Shown here piece after piece: positions 18,810 to 28,115 of a stretch of 64,000 nucleotides of DNA (its first letter is position 1; each line of letters opens with the position of its first letter). Below the pieces are notes generated by a model that was not told the origin of the DNA, made no database searches, and worked only from the letters and a program-made list of their open reading frames with translations. Position numbers and translations under genes: made by a program. The DNA lies in NCBI GenBank assembly GCA_965247965.1, contig OZ252053.1, positions 1,984,001 through 2,048,000 on the forward strand, in the 5' to 3' direction. This DNA comes from UBA7328 sp965247965 (GTDB taxonomy: Bacteria > Bacteroidota > Bacteroidia > Chitinophagales > Saprospiraceae).

Positions 18810-19814
18810 TTAGAATATAGGACAAACTTTAACTCTTCCTGGTGATGGGGGATCGGCCCAGATATATCTAAAGTGAACTTCTATTCCTCCACGATTGTCA
18901 GTGTGTGTATCAAATTCTGACCAGTCGATGTCGTAACTCGCTGATACATAGACATTTCTGTATTGAAGTGCCAAGGTTGGAATAAGCGACTTTCTCGTCC
19001 TGTAACCCGCACCGATATGAAGTTGCCATTCCTCTCCGGGAGTTTGGTTGATGTGGAACTTTAGCAGACCTCCTATGATGTATTCTGAGAAGTCGCCCTG
19101 AAATTGTGCCAATCCATGAAGCTGTAAATCCAAAGCACTGGCCACTTCCAGGCTTCCAATTCCGGACAGCGAAACCCTTTTCGGAAGTTTAATATCGTCG
19201 GCCGCAAAGAAGGCGACCTGAGGCTCGATCAGATGGTAGACTCCAATACCGAGGTCTAATTTTGTCCGGCTGTCTCTTTGGGCGCGGTAGTTGATACCGA
19301 CGGCATTTTCGAAAAAGGATACCCGATCAGCGTTCAAATCCGCTTCTCCTGTAGGCCTAGAGCCATCGAAGACTCGTCCGTCCCATTGCGAATCCCAGGT
19401 AAGTGTTTCAGAATTAAATCCTCGGGTAGCATAGCCCAAAGAGAGCCCAAATGTGATCAAATTGTGTGGATTAAGAACCCGGGTATAACTACCGCTCAAA
19501 TTGAAATTTGTAAGATTCAATTTTGATTGCCCTTGTCTGTCGTAATTGAAAATGAGGCCACCGGAAAAGAAGTAGTCATCGCTATCGTCCGGATAAAACT
19601 TCATATCGTACGAACCCGTAAAGTTTCTCCAGGGTACGGGTACCGAACTCCATTGATTTTTATAGCTGAGATTTATTCTTTTGTCACCATTAAAAATTCC
19701 CGTTTTGGCTGGATTTATGATGAGAGGAGCGTTGTAAAACTGAGAATAATGTATATCCTGGCCATAGACAAACAAGACAGAAAAGACAAAAAGTGCAGTT
19801 AAGAATCTTTTCAT
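18810..19814 (-). CDS. PorP/SprF family type IX secretion system membrane protein
   Basis: Family members are outer-membrane beta-barrels that help secrete or anchor type IX cargo. After the signal peptide MKRFLTALFVFSVLFVYGQ comes the conserved DIHYSQFYNAPLIINPAKTG and YKNQWSSV. The rest alternates amphipathic strands and ends in FRYIWADPPSPGRVKVCPIF. The open frame extends to 19874, but the ATG at 19814 is chosen because it begins the signal peptide. It is the first gene of the three-gene cluster; a -7 motif lies 32 bases upstream. The partners are the OmpA-like protein and the gliding C-terminal-domain protein. Confidence 0.9.
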   Translation of the reverse strand: MKRFLTALFVFSVLFVYGQDIHYSQFYNAPLIINPAKTGIFNGDKRINLSYKNQWSSVPVPWRNFTGSYDMKFYPDDSDDYFFSGGLIFNYDRQGQSKLNLTNFNLSGSYTRVLNPHNLITFGLSLGYATRGFNSETLTWDSQWDGRVFDGSRPTGEADLNADRVSFFENAVGINYRAQRDSRTKLDLGIGVYHLIEPQVAFFAADDIKLPKRVSLSGIGSLEVASALDLQLHGLAQFQGDFSEYIIGGLLKFHINQTPGEEWQLHIGAGYRTRKSLIPTLALQYRNVYVSASYDIDWSEFDTHTDNRGGIEVHFRYIWADPPSPGRVKVCPIF

Positions 19815-19845
19815 GGTAAAAAGTGTAAGTTGTTCCTGATATAAG

Positions 19846-19853
19846 CAAAGATA
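19846..19853 (-). promoter_or_regulatory. Probable promoter -7 element (TATCTTTG) of the porP-ompA cluster
   Basis: TATCTTTG on the minus strand fits TAnnTTTG and ends 32 bases before the porP ATG, a normal distance. The flanking region 19854-20018 is very AT-rich and holds no gene. Confidence 0.5.
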
Positions 19854-20018
19854 ATAATTAGTTGGAATTACCAAATATTAAAACCTAATAAATATTATAT
19901 TTTATAATGTATAAATCGCTTAGTCAGAGTTAATAAGAACTACTTCTTACATATTCAAAGTATCGCATTTATGTGTTCTAACATATTTTCATTAGATTTT
20001 TCCTACTAATATTACCGA

Positions 20019-21542
20019 GTGAATATATATACTTCTAGTCAAATAAAAGAACTCGAAAATCGTGCCGTAATCGACCAGGGCATCACATGGCCCAATTTGA
20101 TGGAAAAAGCGGCCAAAGCTTTCATTTCGCAATTGCATTTGCGCTTTCTGGAATCCTTTGATCAATGTTGCATTTTTTGCGGCGCAGGCAACAACGGAGG
20201 CGACGGAATTGTGATTGGAAAAATCCTCTCCGGCTTCGTAAAATATCCGGTATATCTATATCTGATCGACGCGTTCAAAACGAAGGCTGATTTGCGCAAA
20301 GATTATTCTAAGCAAATAATACATAATAAGAATATTAATATTTATTCTATTGATGATCAATATATTATACCAAATATTGAAAAAAACACTCTAGTTATTG
20401 ATGCCCTCTTTGGCATCGGTTTGAACAGGCCTATAGAAGGAGATTTGACTAAGGTAATTTCAGCGATAAATAATAGTTATTCGACAGTCGTCTCGGTAGA
20501 TATTCCATCGGGAATGTATTCCAACAAACCGAATCAGGTGAATGATTCCATCGTCGGGTCGGATCTGACAATTACCTTCCAATTCCCAAAAATTTCCTTC
20601 TTTTTCGAAGAATCGCTACCCTATCTTCAGAAATGTAAGGTAGCTGACATTGGGCTCCAAGAATATCCGGAAAAAATCAGAAGCAAGTGGCACATAACCG
20701 AGAAAGAAGGCCTGCTATGTAAAATCAAAACCCGAGTAGCTTCCGATCACAAGGGAAAATATGGCAAGACTTTGGTCATCGGAGGTTCAGATGGGATGTA
20801 CGGAGCGCCTGTACTTGCAGCCCTAGGCGCCATGAATTCGGGATCGGGATATATTTCTGTTTTAGTGCCAAAAGGAGGTGCTGATACGGCGCGATCTATT
20901 CCGGATATAATAGTACAAACACCTGATAATGAAGATGTTATAGATCACATTTCATTCACCGATAAGGATACGATTGCAATCGGCCCCGGCTTCGGTCAAT
21001 CCGCTCAATCGCGAAAAGCGCTTTCAGATTTTATCAAATCATACACAAAACCAATGGTCATTGACGCGGATGCTATAAATATAATATCGATTGATAATCT
21101 TCGGGAATTCATTCCCGAAAACAGTATTCTGACCCCGCACCAAGGTGAGTTTGAGCGATTGGCCGGATCTTCATCAGACAGTCTCGAACGTCTCCAACTT
21201 CAAAGAGAATTATCCGAAGAGTACAAATGCATTATTGTTTTGAAAGGTCCGGGGACCTCGGTTAGCGCACCGGATGGAAATATATATTTTAATATCACAG
21301 GCAATCCGGCACTCGCTACCGGCGGTACAGGAGATGTTTTGACAGGTGTTATCGCTGCATTGCTCGCGCAAGGATATGAGCCGCTTACTGCAGCCCGGTT
21401 GGGTGTATTTGTGCATGGATTGGCTGCGGACATCTACCTGAGAAATCACAATGAATTCTCGCTAACTGCTTCATTATTAGGTAGTTATATAGCGAAAGCC
21501 TGGGATGAGTTGTACAAGTGTTGTGAAAGACTGGAATTGTGA
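20019..21542 (+). CDS. nnr: Bifunctional NAD(P)H-hydrate repair enzyme (epimerase and ADP-dependent dehydratase)
   Basis: The 507-residue fusion repairs damaged NAD(P)HX. The N-terminal YjeF_N epimerase domain (about 1-215) contains MEKAAKAF, FCGAGNNGGDG and VSVDIPSGM. The C-terminal carbohydrate-kinase-like dehydratase domain (about 230-500) contains GKYGKTLVIGGSDGMYGAP, AIGPGFGQ, LTPHQGEFERL and the catalytic NPALATGGTGDVLTG. The start is a GTG at 20019 giving MNIYTSSQIKELE, the usual family start. The stop lies inside a repeat arm (21539-21549). Confidence 0.95.
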   Translation: MNIYTSSQIKELENRAVIDQGITWPNLMEKAAKAFISQLHLRFLESFDQCCIFCGAGNNGGDGIVIGKILSGFVKYPVYLYLIDAFKTKADLRKDYSKQIIHNKNINIYSIDDQYIIPNIEKNTLVIDALFGIGLNRPIEGDLTKVISAINNSYSTVVSVDIPSGMYSNKPNQVNDSIVGSDLTITFQFPKISFFFEESLPYLQKCKVADIGLQEYPEKIRSKWHITEKEGLLCKIKTRVASDHKGKYGKTLVIGGSDGMYGAPVLAALGAMNSGSGYISVLVPKGGADTARSIPDIIVQTPDNEDVIDHISFTDKDTIAIGPGFGQSAQSRKALSDFIKSYTKPMVIDADAINIISIDNLREFIPENSILTPHQGEFERLAGSSSDSLERLQLQRELSEEYKCIIVLKGPGTSVSAPDGNIYFNITGNPALATGGTGDVLTGVIAALLAQGYEPLTAARLGVFVHGLAADIYLRNHNEFSLTASLLGSYIAKAWDELYKCCERLEL

Positions 21543-21615
21543 ATCACTTACCGTTGATTGACAGTCCGGAGTTAATATTATTGACTTCGTCTTGTATGAA
21601 TCGAAAGTGATTCAC
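21539..21615. repeat. Inverted repeat GTGAATCACTT ... AAGTGATTCAC
   Basis: A perfect 11-bp inverted repeat (21539-21549 and 21605-21615) starts at the nnr stop codon. The same word AAGTGATTCAC recurs twice as a direct repeat at 49448-49486. This suggests a dispersed repeat family. Confidence 0.55.
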
Positions 21616-21632
21616 GACTTGGTACTAATGGC

Positions 21633-21652
21633 CAACCCAATTTATTGGGTTG
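21633..21652. terminator. Hairpin CAACCCAA/TTGGGTTG after nnr
   Basis: An 8-bp perfect stem with loop TTTA lies 90 bases after the nnr stop, with a T-rich stretch (CCTTTTTAAT) about 15 bases later. It is a weak terminator candidate. Confidence 0.4.
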
Positions 21653-21688
21653 CTATAAGAAGACTCCTTTTTAATATAGTATTTTATT

Positions 21689-21796
21689 GGTTCTATATTA
21701 TTTCGTATGGGTAAATCATCGGCCTAAAATGAATAAGGCCGGATTAGAGACGATGATTATCCTCCTAATTTTACCAACACTAATCGAAATAGAACC
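21689..21796. repeat. 108-bp structured inverted-repeat element (MITE-like or structured RNA)
   Basis: Nested arms pair across the whole stretch: GGTTCTAT with ATAGAACC (21689-21696 and 21789-21796), TTTCG with CGAAA, GGTAAA with TTTACC, ATCATCG with CGATGAT, and an inner CGGCCT/AGGCCG hairpin (720-725 and 736-741 of the 21 kb block). Both flanks are similar (ATTTTATT left, ATTTTTATT right), possibly a target duplication. It lies 84 bases before the sirtuin start. No coding frame is supported. Confidence 0.55.
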
Positions 21797-21879
21797 ATTT
21801 TTATTCGCGTGCCGCAAATAAACCCGTCCCGCACAAATCGAATTCTTCGATTTCGTCGGGATATGCAGCGCCATTTGAT

Positions 21880-22581
21880 ATGAAAAAAATAGCAGTACTC
21901 ACCGGAGCGGGAATAAGCGCCGAAAGTGGAATAAAAACCTTCCGCGGTGCAGATGGCCTTTGGGAAGGCCACGATGTGATGGAAGTAGCTTCTCCGCAAG
22001 GGTGGTATAAAAACAAGGAGTTAGTCCTTAATTTTTACAATGAACGCAGGCAAAAACTCAAAACTGTCCAGCCCAACCCGGGACACAAGAGCCTTGTTGA
22101 TTTAGAAAAAGACCACGATGTCACGATCATCACTCAAAATGTAGATGATCTCCACGAAAGAGCCGGAAGTACTAATGTCATCCACCTGCACGGCGAACTT
22201 TCCAAAGTGAGGAGTACGGTAACGGATGATCTGATCTACGAATGGGACATGGATTTAAATTTGGGTGATGTCGGCGAAGATGGTCACCAGCTAAGGCCGC
22301 ATATTGTATGGTTTGGTGAGGCGGTGCCGATGTTGGAAGAAGCTGTCCCAGTAATATCAGATGCCGATATTTTGATCATTATCGGTACTTCTTTGCAGGT
22401 CTATCCTGCAGCGAGTCTGTCTCAATATTGTTTGCCGGGATGTAATATATATTATATAGATCCAAATCCTCAAGTGAATTTTGAGTTGTCTCAATCGAGG
22501 AATCTTACGGTGATGGCAGGTCCTGCTACGGTTAAGGTGCCAGAATTGGTGGAGAGGTTGCGAAAGGAAAACTGTGGATAA
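21880..22581 (+). CDS. cobB: NAD-dependent protein deacylase (sirtuin, CobB type)
   Basis: Sirtuins remove acyl groups from lysines using NAD. The 233-residue protein has the NAD-binding GAGISAESGIKTFRG (residues 9-23), the TQNVDDLHERAG motif and the catalytic His in VIHLHGEL. The Arg in LRPHIVWFGE and GTSLQVYPAASL are also present. The zinc-binding Cys pairs typical of E. coli CobB are absent from the segment after HGEL; many Bacteroidota class III sirtuins also lack them. The start at 21880 begins MKKIAVLTGAGIS. Confidence 0.93.
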   Translation: MKKIAVLTGAGISAESGIKTFRGADGLWEGHDVMEVASPQGWYKNKELVLNFYNERRQKLKTVQPNPGHKSLVDLEKDHDVTIITQNVDDLHERAGSTNVIHLHGELSKVRSTVTDDLIYEWDMDLNLGDVGEDGHQLRPHIVWFGEAVPMLEEAVPVISDADILIIIGTSLQVYPAASLSQYCLPGCNIYYIDPNPQVNFELSQSRNLTVMAGPATVKVPELVERLRKENCG

Positions 22582-22900
22582 CATTCCTACCTTTATCAGG
22601 AAATAATATTTTTTCATTTTCAGGAGTTTAAGTTCCTTCACGAGGCGTAAAGGAGTTAAGTTGGTAACAATGTCTCGCGGCGAATATAGTTACGGGTGGG
22701 GGTACGGTACGAGCAAGTTTATAATGAGATATAGATTTACTAAATTATGGAAATTTAGCAAATTGGACTGACTTCTTGTTTCCATTAACAGGCTGAATAG
22801 GTCAACTGTGCATTTCAATTTTTCACGCAAAGCATTTGAATTATTTTTTGTCAAACAGAAAATTTCCCATATATTGAAACCACTTTTAACACCCGTATAG

Positions 22901-22931
22901 AGGCAGCTGTTTCCGCTAGGAAATGCTGCCT
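22901..22931 (+). terminator. Hairpin with T-rich tail, possible terminator downstream of cobB
   Basis: AGGCAGC/GCTGCCT and TTTCC/GGAAA pair with a 4-base loop, followed by TATTCTTTAAT. It is 320 bases after the cobB stop, so it could instead end a small transcript from the gap. Confidence 0.45.
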
Positions 22932-22940
22932 TATTCTTTA

Positions 22941-22977
22941 ATAAAAAAGAGGAACAAATCCTGCGTTTTGTCCCTCT
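22941..22977 (-). terminator. Rho-independent terminator of the nrdBA operon
   Basis: On the minus strand AGAGGGACAAAA pairs with TTTGTTCCTCT and is followed at once by TTTTTTAT. It lies about 230 bases downstream of the nrdA stop. Confidence 0.55.
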
Positions 22978-23205
22978 CGTACTTTTGGAATGATAATTTA
23001 CTTATATCGCGTGAGAACGAAGGTCGCTTACGCTCCGAATACTATTGCGTGAGGCCAGAGGTCGCTTACCGTGTCCGCCGTACAAAGTACTTTGGCAGGC
23101 GAGGCGCTCCATAGCTTCAGCGACGGAGCGCCATCACGAACCAGGTTGGGTTGTCAATGGCCTGCCTGAGGCAGGTAGACTGTCCTCGCCTATGACACTC
23201 TACTA

Positions 23206-25599
23206 CTAGCTCCCGCACATCAGACACTCCTCCTCCATAGTACACACTTCTCCTTCAGCAGGCACCATTTCGACAACTTTCTCGCCATTCACTAATTCTC
23301 TTTCATCCTCTTCTTTTATTACAAATTTCCGTTGATGCTTTTCGCTAAGGGTAAATTTGATCGGGTCGACAGCTGCCTTGCTTCTCAAATAATACATGCC
23401 TGTCTTCAATCCCTTTTGCCAGGCGTAGAAATGCATCGACGTCAGTTTTCCATAATTCGGATTATCCACAAATAGATTCAGACTTTGGCTTTGGCAGATA
23501 TACGCTCCCCTATCTGCCGCCAGATCGATGATGGCTTTTTGGCTGATCTCCCAAACTGTCTTGTAAAGCTCTTTGAGATCTTTTGGCACTTCAGGAATAT
23601 CTCTGACGGAACCGTTAGATGCCAATAGCTTTTCCTTTAATTCTTCATTCCAGATGCCTCGTTCGATGAGGTCGCTTAGCAAATGCTTATTGACAATGAT
23701 GTATTCTCCCGAAAGTGTTCTCCTGCTATACACATTCGAGGTGTACGGTTCTATGCATTCATTATTGCCCATGATCTGAGAAGTCGATGCTGTCGGCATG
23801 GGAGCTATTAGCAGGCTGTTGCGCAAACCGTTTTTCTTAACATCTTCTTTCAAAGCGGCCCAATCGTACCGGTCAGAAGGATCGGCGCCCCATAAATCAA
23901 ATTGAAATTTGCCCTTACTGGTCGGTGAACCTTTGAACGTTTCGTAGGCTCCGTCTTTCTTTGCCAGTTCGACGGACTCGAGCACCGCGGCGTGGTAAAT
24001 TGTTTCGAAAATGTCCTTATTGAGTTGTTTCGCTTCAGGGCTTTCAAAAGCATGGCGGCACAGTATGAATACATCCGCCAAGCCCTGCACACCAATGCCA
24101 ATTGGGCGGTGACGCATATTAGACTTTTCCGCTTCGGGAATAGGGTAATAATTTACATCGATGATCTTATTCAGATTTCGGGTCACCACACGAGTTATGC
24201 GATGCAGGGTATCAAAGTCAAATTTGCCTTTCTCGACAAACTTTGGCAATGAGATCGACGCCAGGTTGCACACCGCTACTTCATCAGTAGAAGTATATTC
24301 CACGATCTCTGTGCAGAGGTTGCTCGACTTTATGGTACCGAGGTTTTTCTGATTTGACTTTTGATTACAAGCATCCTTATACAATATATATGGCGTGCCC
24401 GTTTCTATCTGAGCATCCAGTACCTGGAACCAGAGCGTTTGCGCTTTTACAGTTTTGCGGGCAAGACCTTCTTCCTCGTATTTGGTATATAATTTTTCAA
24501 ATTCCTTACCATAGCAATCAGCAAGGCCAGGAGCCTCGTTGGGACAGAACAGCGACCACTCTTCATCATTTTTTACGCGCTTCATGAATAGGTCGGAAAT
24601 CCATAGTGCGTAAAAAAGATCCCTTGCGCGTTGTTCTTCCTTGCCGTGATTTTTCTTTAAGTCGAGGAAGTCCTCGATGTCGGCGTGCCAGGGTTCGATG
24701 TAGATGGCAAAAGCACCCTTTCTCTTTCCTCCTCCCTGATCTACATATCTCGCTGTATCGTTGTATACTCTTAGCATTGGGATGACTCCGTTAGAAGTGC
24801 CACCCGTACCTTTTATATAGCTTCCTTTCGCTCTGATATTATGGATACTCAAGCCTATTCCTCCTGCACTTTGAGATATCTTGGCACATCGGGAAAGTGT
24901 TTCGAAAATACCGGGAATACTATCGTCCGTCATAGTGAGCAGGAAGCAGGAGGACAGTTGTGGCCTTGGCGTGCCGGCATTAAATAATGTAGGTGTCGCA
25001 TGGATAAACCATTTTTCAGACATCAGTGTGTACGTCTCAATGACACTGTCCATATCGGTGCCGTGGATTCCAAGTGCGGCGCGCATCAACATATGTTGCG
25101 GGCGCTCGACTACCTTTCCATTCATTCGGAGCAGGTAGGCTCGCTCCAATGTTTTGAATCCAAAAAAGTCAAAACTATAGTCGCGATCGTAGATGATCAC
25201 CGAATCCAACTTTTCCTTGTGCTTCTCGATAAGATCAATTAGTTCTTTGGCGATAAGGCCAGCTTTTGTACCTGTTTTGGGATCTATATATTCATACAGA
25301 TCTATCATGGTTTCTGAGAATGATTTTTTGGTATTCTTATGCAAATTAGAAACGGCTATACGCGCAGCAAGTATGGCATAATCGGGATGATTAGCGGTCA
25401 TGGACGCGGCCGTCTCTGCAGCCAGGTTGTCCAAATCTGTAGTTCTTACTCCATCGTACAATCCCTGGACGACTTTCTTGGCTATCTCTATCGGCTCTAC
25501 ATGTTGGGGATTCAGGCCGTAGCATAGCTTTTTGATTCTTGCAGTTATTTTGTCAAAACTTACACCCTCTGATTTGCCACTTCTTTTTACTACTTGCAT
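23206..25599 (-). CDS. nrdA: Ribonucleoside-diphosphate reductase class Ia, alpha subunit
   Basis: NrdA reduces ribonucleoside diphosphates to deoxy forms with its radical-bearing partner NrdB. The 797-residue protein has an N-terminal ATP-cone (VVKRSGKSEGVSFDKITARI). Next come the active-site segment LSSCFLLTMTDDSIPGIFETL, CAKISQSAGGIGLSIHNIR, the NLCTEIVEYTS cysteine motif, and APMPTASTSQIMGNNECIEPYTSN. The C-terminal redox pair is in ECLMCGS. It lies 160 bases downstream of nrdB on the same strand. Confidence 0.97.
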   Translation of the reverse strand: MQVVKRSGKSEGVSFDKITARIKKLCYGLNPQHVEPIEIAKKVVQGLYDGVRTTDLDNLAAETAASMTANHPDYAILAARIAVSNLHKNTKKSFSETMIDLYEYIDPKTGTKAGLIAKELIDLIEKHKEKLDSVIIYDRDYSFDFFGFKTLERAYLLRMNGKVVERPQHMLMRAALGIHGTDMDSVIETYTLMSEKWFIHATPTLFNAGTPRPQLSSCFLLTMTDDSIPGIFETLSRCAKISQSAGGIGLSIHNIRAKGSYIKGTGGTSNGVIPMLRVYNDTARYVDQGGGKRKGAFAIYIEPWHADIEDFLDLKKNHGKEEQRARDLFYALWISDLFMKRVKNDEEWSLFCPNEAPGLADCYGKEFEKLYTKYEEEGLARKTVKAQTLWFQVLDAQIETGTPYILYKDACNQKSNQKNLGTIKSSNLCTEIVEYTSTDEVAVCNLASISLPKFVEKGKFDFDTLHRITRVVTRNLNKIIDVNYYPIPEAEKSNMRHRPIGIGVQGLADVFILCRHAFESPEAKQLNKDIFETIYHAAVLESVELAKKDGAYETFKGSPTSKGKFQFDLWGADPSDRYDWAALKEDVKKNGLRNSLLIAPMPTASTSQIMGNNECIEPYTSNVYSRRTLSGEYIIVNKHLLSDLIERGIWNEELKEKLLASNGSVRDIPEVPKDLKELYKTVWEISQKAIIDLAADRGAYICQSQSLNLFVDNPNYGKLTSMHFYAWQKGLKTGMYYLRSKAAVDPIKFTLSEKHQRKFVIKEEDERELVNGEKVVEMVPAEGEVCTMEEECLMCGS

Positions 25600-25701
25600 T
25601 AGAATTTATATGATTGTGTTGATAGAATGAGATTTAAATAGACATAAGTAATTTAATAAGCACCATAGAATAAACCTTGGATAATCCTCTTTAAAATCAA
25701 A

Positions 25702-25733
25702 TGGCTGACGGTCGATGGCGGACGGCCAACGGA
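25702..25733. repeat. Short degenerate tandem tract between nrdB and nrdA
   Basis: GGCTGACGGTCGATGGCGGA and the following GGCCAACGG are degenerate copies of a GGCNGACGG-like unit. This is another member of the intergenic tract class seen throughout the window. Confidence 0.4.
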
Positions 25734-25758
25734 TTTTGAAGACAAAAAAAGAGTTTAT

Positions 25759-26742
25759 TCAAAACTCCTCGTCCAGCGAGAAGATCTGTTTTGATTTATC
25801 TGCCATCACTCCCGCTTTCTGATATTCTCCTACTCGCTTTTCGAAAAAGTTGGTTTTTCCTTGTAGTGAGATTAGTTCCATCCACGGGAATGGATTTTCT
25901 ACATTGTACATCCCCTCATTACCCAAAGCCACAGATAGTCGATCAGCCACAAATTCGATGTATTGGCACATGAGCTCAGCGTTCATTCCTATGAGATTTA
26001 CCGGAATGGCGTCTGAGACAAATTCTTTCTCAATCTCTACGGCGTCCCTGAGGATAGATCGTACGCTTTCTTTGGGCAGTTTTCTTTCTATATGTTGATT
26101 GTAGAGCAGGCATGCAAAATCGCAATGCATACCTTCGTCCCTCGATATCAATTCATTGGAAAAGGAAAGTCCGGGCATAAGGCCCCTTTTCTTCAACCAG
26201 AAAATGGAGCAAAACGAACCTGAGAAAAATATGCCTTCCACTACGGCAAAAGCGATTAGCCTTTCCACAAAGGTGCCTTTTTCAATCCACTTGAATGCCC
26301 ACTCCGCTTTTTTCTTCACACAGTCCATGTGTTCGATGGCGTGAAGGAGGTAATCTTTTTCTTTTGCGTCTTTTATATAAGTATCAATGAGGAGGGAGTA
26401 CGTCTCCGAATGTATATTCTCCATCATGATCTGGAAGCCGTAGAAAAATTTTGCCTCTGTGTACTGTACCTCGTTGACCATATTCTCGGCGAGGTTCTCA
26501 TTGACTATGCCATCGCTCGCTGCGAAGAAAGCCAGGACGTGCTTTATAAAGTGTGTTTCGTTGTCGTTGAGTTTATTCGCCCAATCCGAAAGATCCTGGT
26601 GCAGATCGATTTCTTCAGCTGTCCAAAAGCTGGCTTCGGACTTCTTATAAAAGGCCCAGATATCGTCGTGTTCTATGGGAAAAAGTACAAATCTGTTGGG
26701 GTTGTCTTGTAAAATCTGTTCGATAAATTGGCTCTTAGACAT
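25759..26742 (-). CDS. nrdB: Ribonucleoside-diphosphate reductase class Ia, beta subunit
   Basis: NrdB holds the diiron centre and tyrosyl radical needed by NrdA. In the 327-residue protein the ligand helix motif ENIHSETYSLLI retains the Glu, His and radical Tyr spacing (E-x2-H-x3-Y), and the second ligand pair is in SRDEGMHCDFA. So this is a conventional radical-bearing subunit, not a Tyr-less one. It precedes nrdA on the same strand. The C-terminal SLDEEF tail probably docks into NrdA. A strong hairpin lies about 100 bases upstream of its start. Confidence 0.96.
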   Translation of the reverse strand: MSKSQFIEQILQDNPNRFVLFPIEHDDIWAFYKKSEASFWTAEEIDLHQDLSDWANKLNDNETHFIKHVLAFFAASDGIVNENLAENMVNEVQYTEAKFFYGFQIMMENIHSETYSLLIDTYIKDAKEKDYLLHAIEHMDCVKKKAEWAFKWIEKGTFVERLIAFAVVEGIFFSGSFCSIFWLKKRGLMPGLSFSNELISRDEGMHCDFACLLYNQHIERKLPKESVRSILRDAVEIEKEFVSDAIPVNLIGMNAELMCQYIEFVADRLSVALGNEGMYNVENPFPWMELISLQGKTNFFEKRVGEYQKAGVMADKSKQIFSLDEEF

Positions 26743-27069
26743 TTGGCTTGCAAATTCCTTTTTTCTTACAATTCTCTATTCCACTGATGCACTGAAGACA
26801 GGAGAGGAAACGAGTTTCTATTAGCGTTTTCTTAGATTGGTCTACTCAAACGAAGTCCGGTGACTTCGTTTGAGTAGACAAATAAATGTAAATATTTTAT
26901 AATATGAAGAAATTGTTAACTCACATTTATTAACATCATGTTGGTAACTATTTTCGCAAATATGAACTTACTTTTGAAAGCACTATCGAGTCAATTTCAC
27001 AAGGCAATCACAGCTCACTTTTCGTGACGCCCAAACACTTATAAATGAGGAACTTATATAATATAAAAT
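26743..27069. other. Non-coding gap upstream of nrdB
   Basis: Apart from the hairpin at 26840-26879 I see no gene. The stretch is AT-rich (notably 26880-26960 and 27040-27069) and could hold the nrdBA promoter. I did not find a clear NrdR box. Confidence 0.4.
26840..26879. promoter_or_regulatory. Perfect 18-bp stem hairpin upstream of nrdBA
   Basis: GTCTACTCAAACGAAGTC and its exact complement GACTTCGTTTGAGTAGAC flank a 4-base CGGT loop. It lies about 100 bases before the nrdB ATG and 190 bases from the end of the CorA gene. There is no T-run after either arm, so a plain terminator is less likely. It could be a leader structure, an operator or a mobile-element footprint. Confidence 0.5.
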
Positions 27070-28020
27070 CTAATTTGATCTTCTTCTGATAAAAAACCAA
27101 ATGAATGCCAAACCAAAAAGAATGGAAAATAAAATTATAAAATAAAAAGCATAAGGATGGCTGGTAAGAGGTAAATGGTCGAGGTTCATCCCGTAAAAAC
27201 TGGCCACCAAAGTCGGTACCATCAGTATAATCGTGATGATCGTAAGCCTCTGGATGAATACATTCATATTATTCGAAATGATCGAGGCATAGGCTTCCAT
27301 CGTACTGCTCAAAATATTGGTATGGACATTGGCCATTTCCAGCGCCTGGCCGTTATCTATTATTATGTCCTCGAAGAGGTCGATCAGTCCCTCGTCGTTT
27401 CGGATACCGAGAAAGTCTACTCTCCTGAGCTTTTGATTGAGCAGATCATTGTCGCTTATGGAGTTGACAAAGTAGACCAGTGATTTTTGGATGCGGAGCA
27501 ACTGCTGAAGCTCGCGATTTCTGCTGGAATTGTAGAGTTCCTGTTCGATCAAATTTCTTCTCAGGTTCAGCTTTTTAAGGCAACGTAAAAACTCTATGAC
27601 CGTTTGTTCGAGAATCTTTAAAGTAAAAGAAACCTGGTTCAGCGGTTCCGAAAATTTGATATAGCCCTTTTCAAAACGCTTGAGAACCGGATTTTCCAAA
27701 CTGGAAATAGTCAATACCCTCTGATCTTCCAATAAAAAAATACCGATCGGCGCCGTGACATAAATAGGTCCGCGATCATTTTTATCCTGATTAAGAACGG
27801 GAGTATTGATCAGCAAAAAATTCAGGTTGTCGTCGCGTTCATACCTGCTCCTTTCATCGATGTCCAACGAGTCCGTAAGAAGGTCATATTCAATACTGTA
27901 TTCGGACGAGATGGTTCCTAATTCATTATGATCAAAAGGTGGCGCAATATTGACCCAATTAGCATCCGCGGAGGCCACTTCTTCCATTTGGGACAATACT
28001 TCTTTGTAGTACTTGATCAT
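27070..28020 (-). CDS. corA: CorA-family divalent metal ion transporter
   Basis: CorA proteins form pentameric inner-membrane Mg2+/Co2+ channels. The 316-residue protein has a cytoplasmic N-terminal domain, long helices, then two C-terminal membrane segments. The signature Gly-Met-Asn is present in ASFYGMNLDHLP between them, and the chain ends in the basic FIRRRSN. The frame is open to 28173, but upstream residues come from repeat sequence; the ATG at 28020 (MIKYYKEVLSQMEE) is chosen. It is transcribed away from the repeat tract at 28116. Confidence 0.92.
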   Translation of the reverse strand: MIKYYKEVLSQMEEVASADANWVNIAPPFDHNELGTISSEYSIEYDLLTDSLDIDERSRYERDDNLNFLLINTPVLNQDKNDRGPIYVTAPIGIFLLEDQRVLTISSLENPVLKRFEKGYIKFSEPLNQVSFTLKILEQTVIEFLRCLKKLNLRRNLIEQELYNSSRNRELQQLLRIQKSLVYFVNSISDNDLLNQKLRRVDFLGIRNDEGLIDLFEDIIIDNGQALEMANVHTNILSSTMEAYASIISNNMNVFIQRLTIITIILMVPTLVASFYGMNLDHLPLTSHPYAFYFIILFSILFGLAFIWFFIRRRSN

Positions 28021-28115
28021 AACGATTTTATTACGACAAAGATAGAGCCAAAAGGGGGCATGGAGCGATGGGGCAATGAAATATGTGAATACTAATTTAA
28101 GAGTGTGGTTTTCAA

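Larger units (their letters stand above)
22582..23205. other. Gene-poor gap between cobB and nrdA
   Basis: No protein-coding frame here is convincing. The gap holds two hairpins (22901-22931 and 22941-22977) and an imperfect direct repeat GCGTGAG...AGGTCGCTTAC (about 23009-23070). A palindromic CCTGCCTGAGGCAGG stretch lies near 23161. The latter belongs to the same class of CAGGCAGG repeats as the element at 3099. Confidence 0.5.

Noticed and set aside
22923..23114. Small frame in the gap before nrdA
   Set aside because: It crosses two hairpins and a direct repeat and has no family resemblance.
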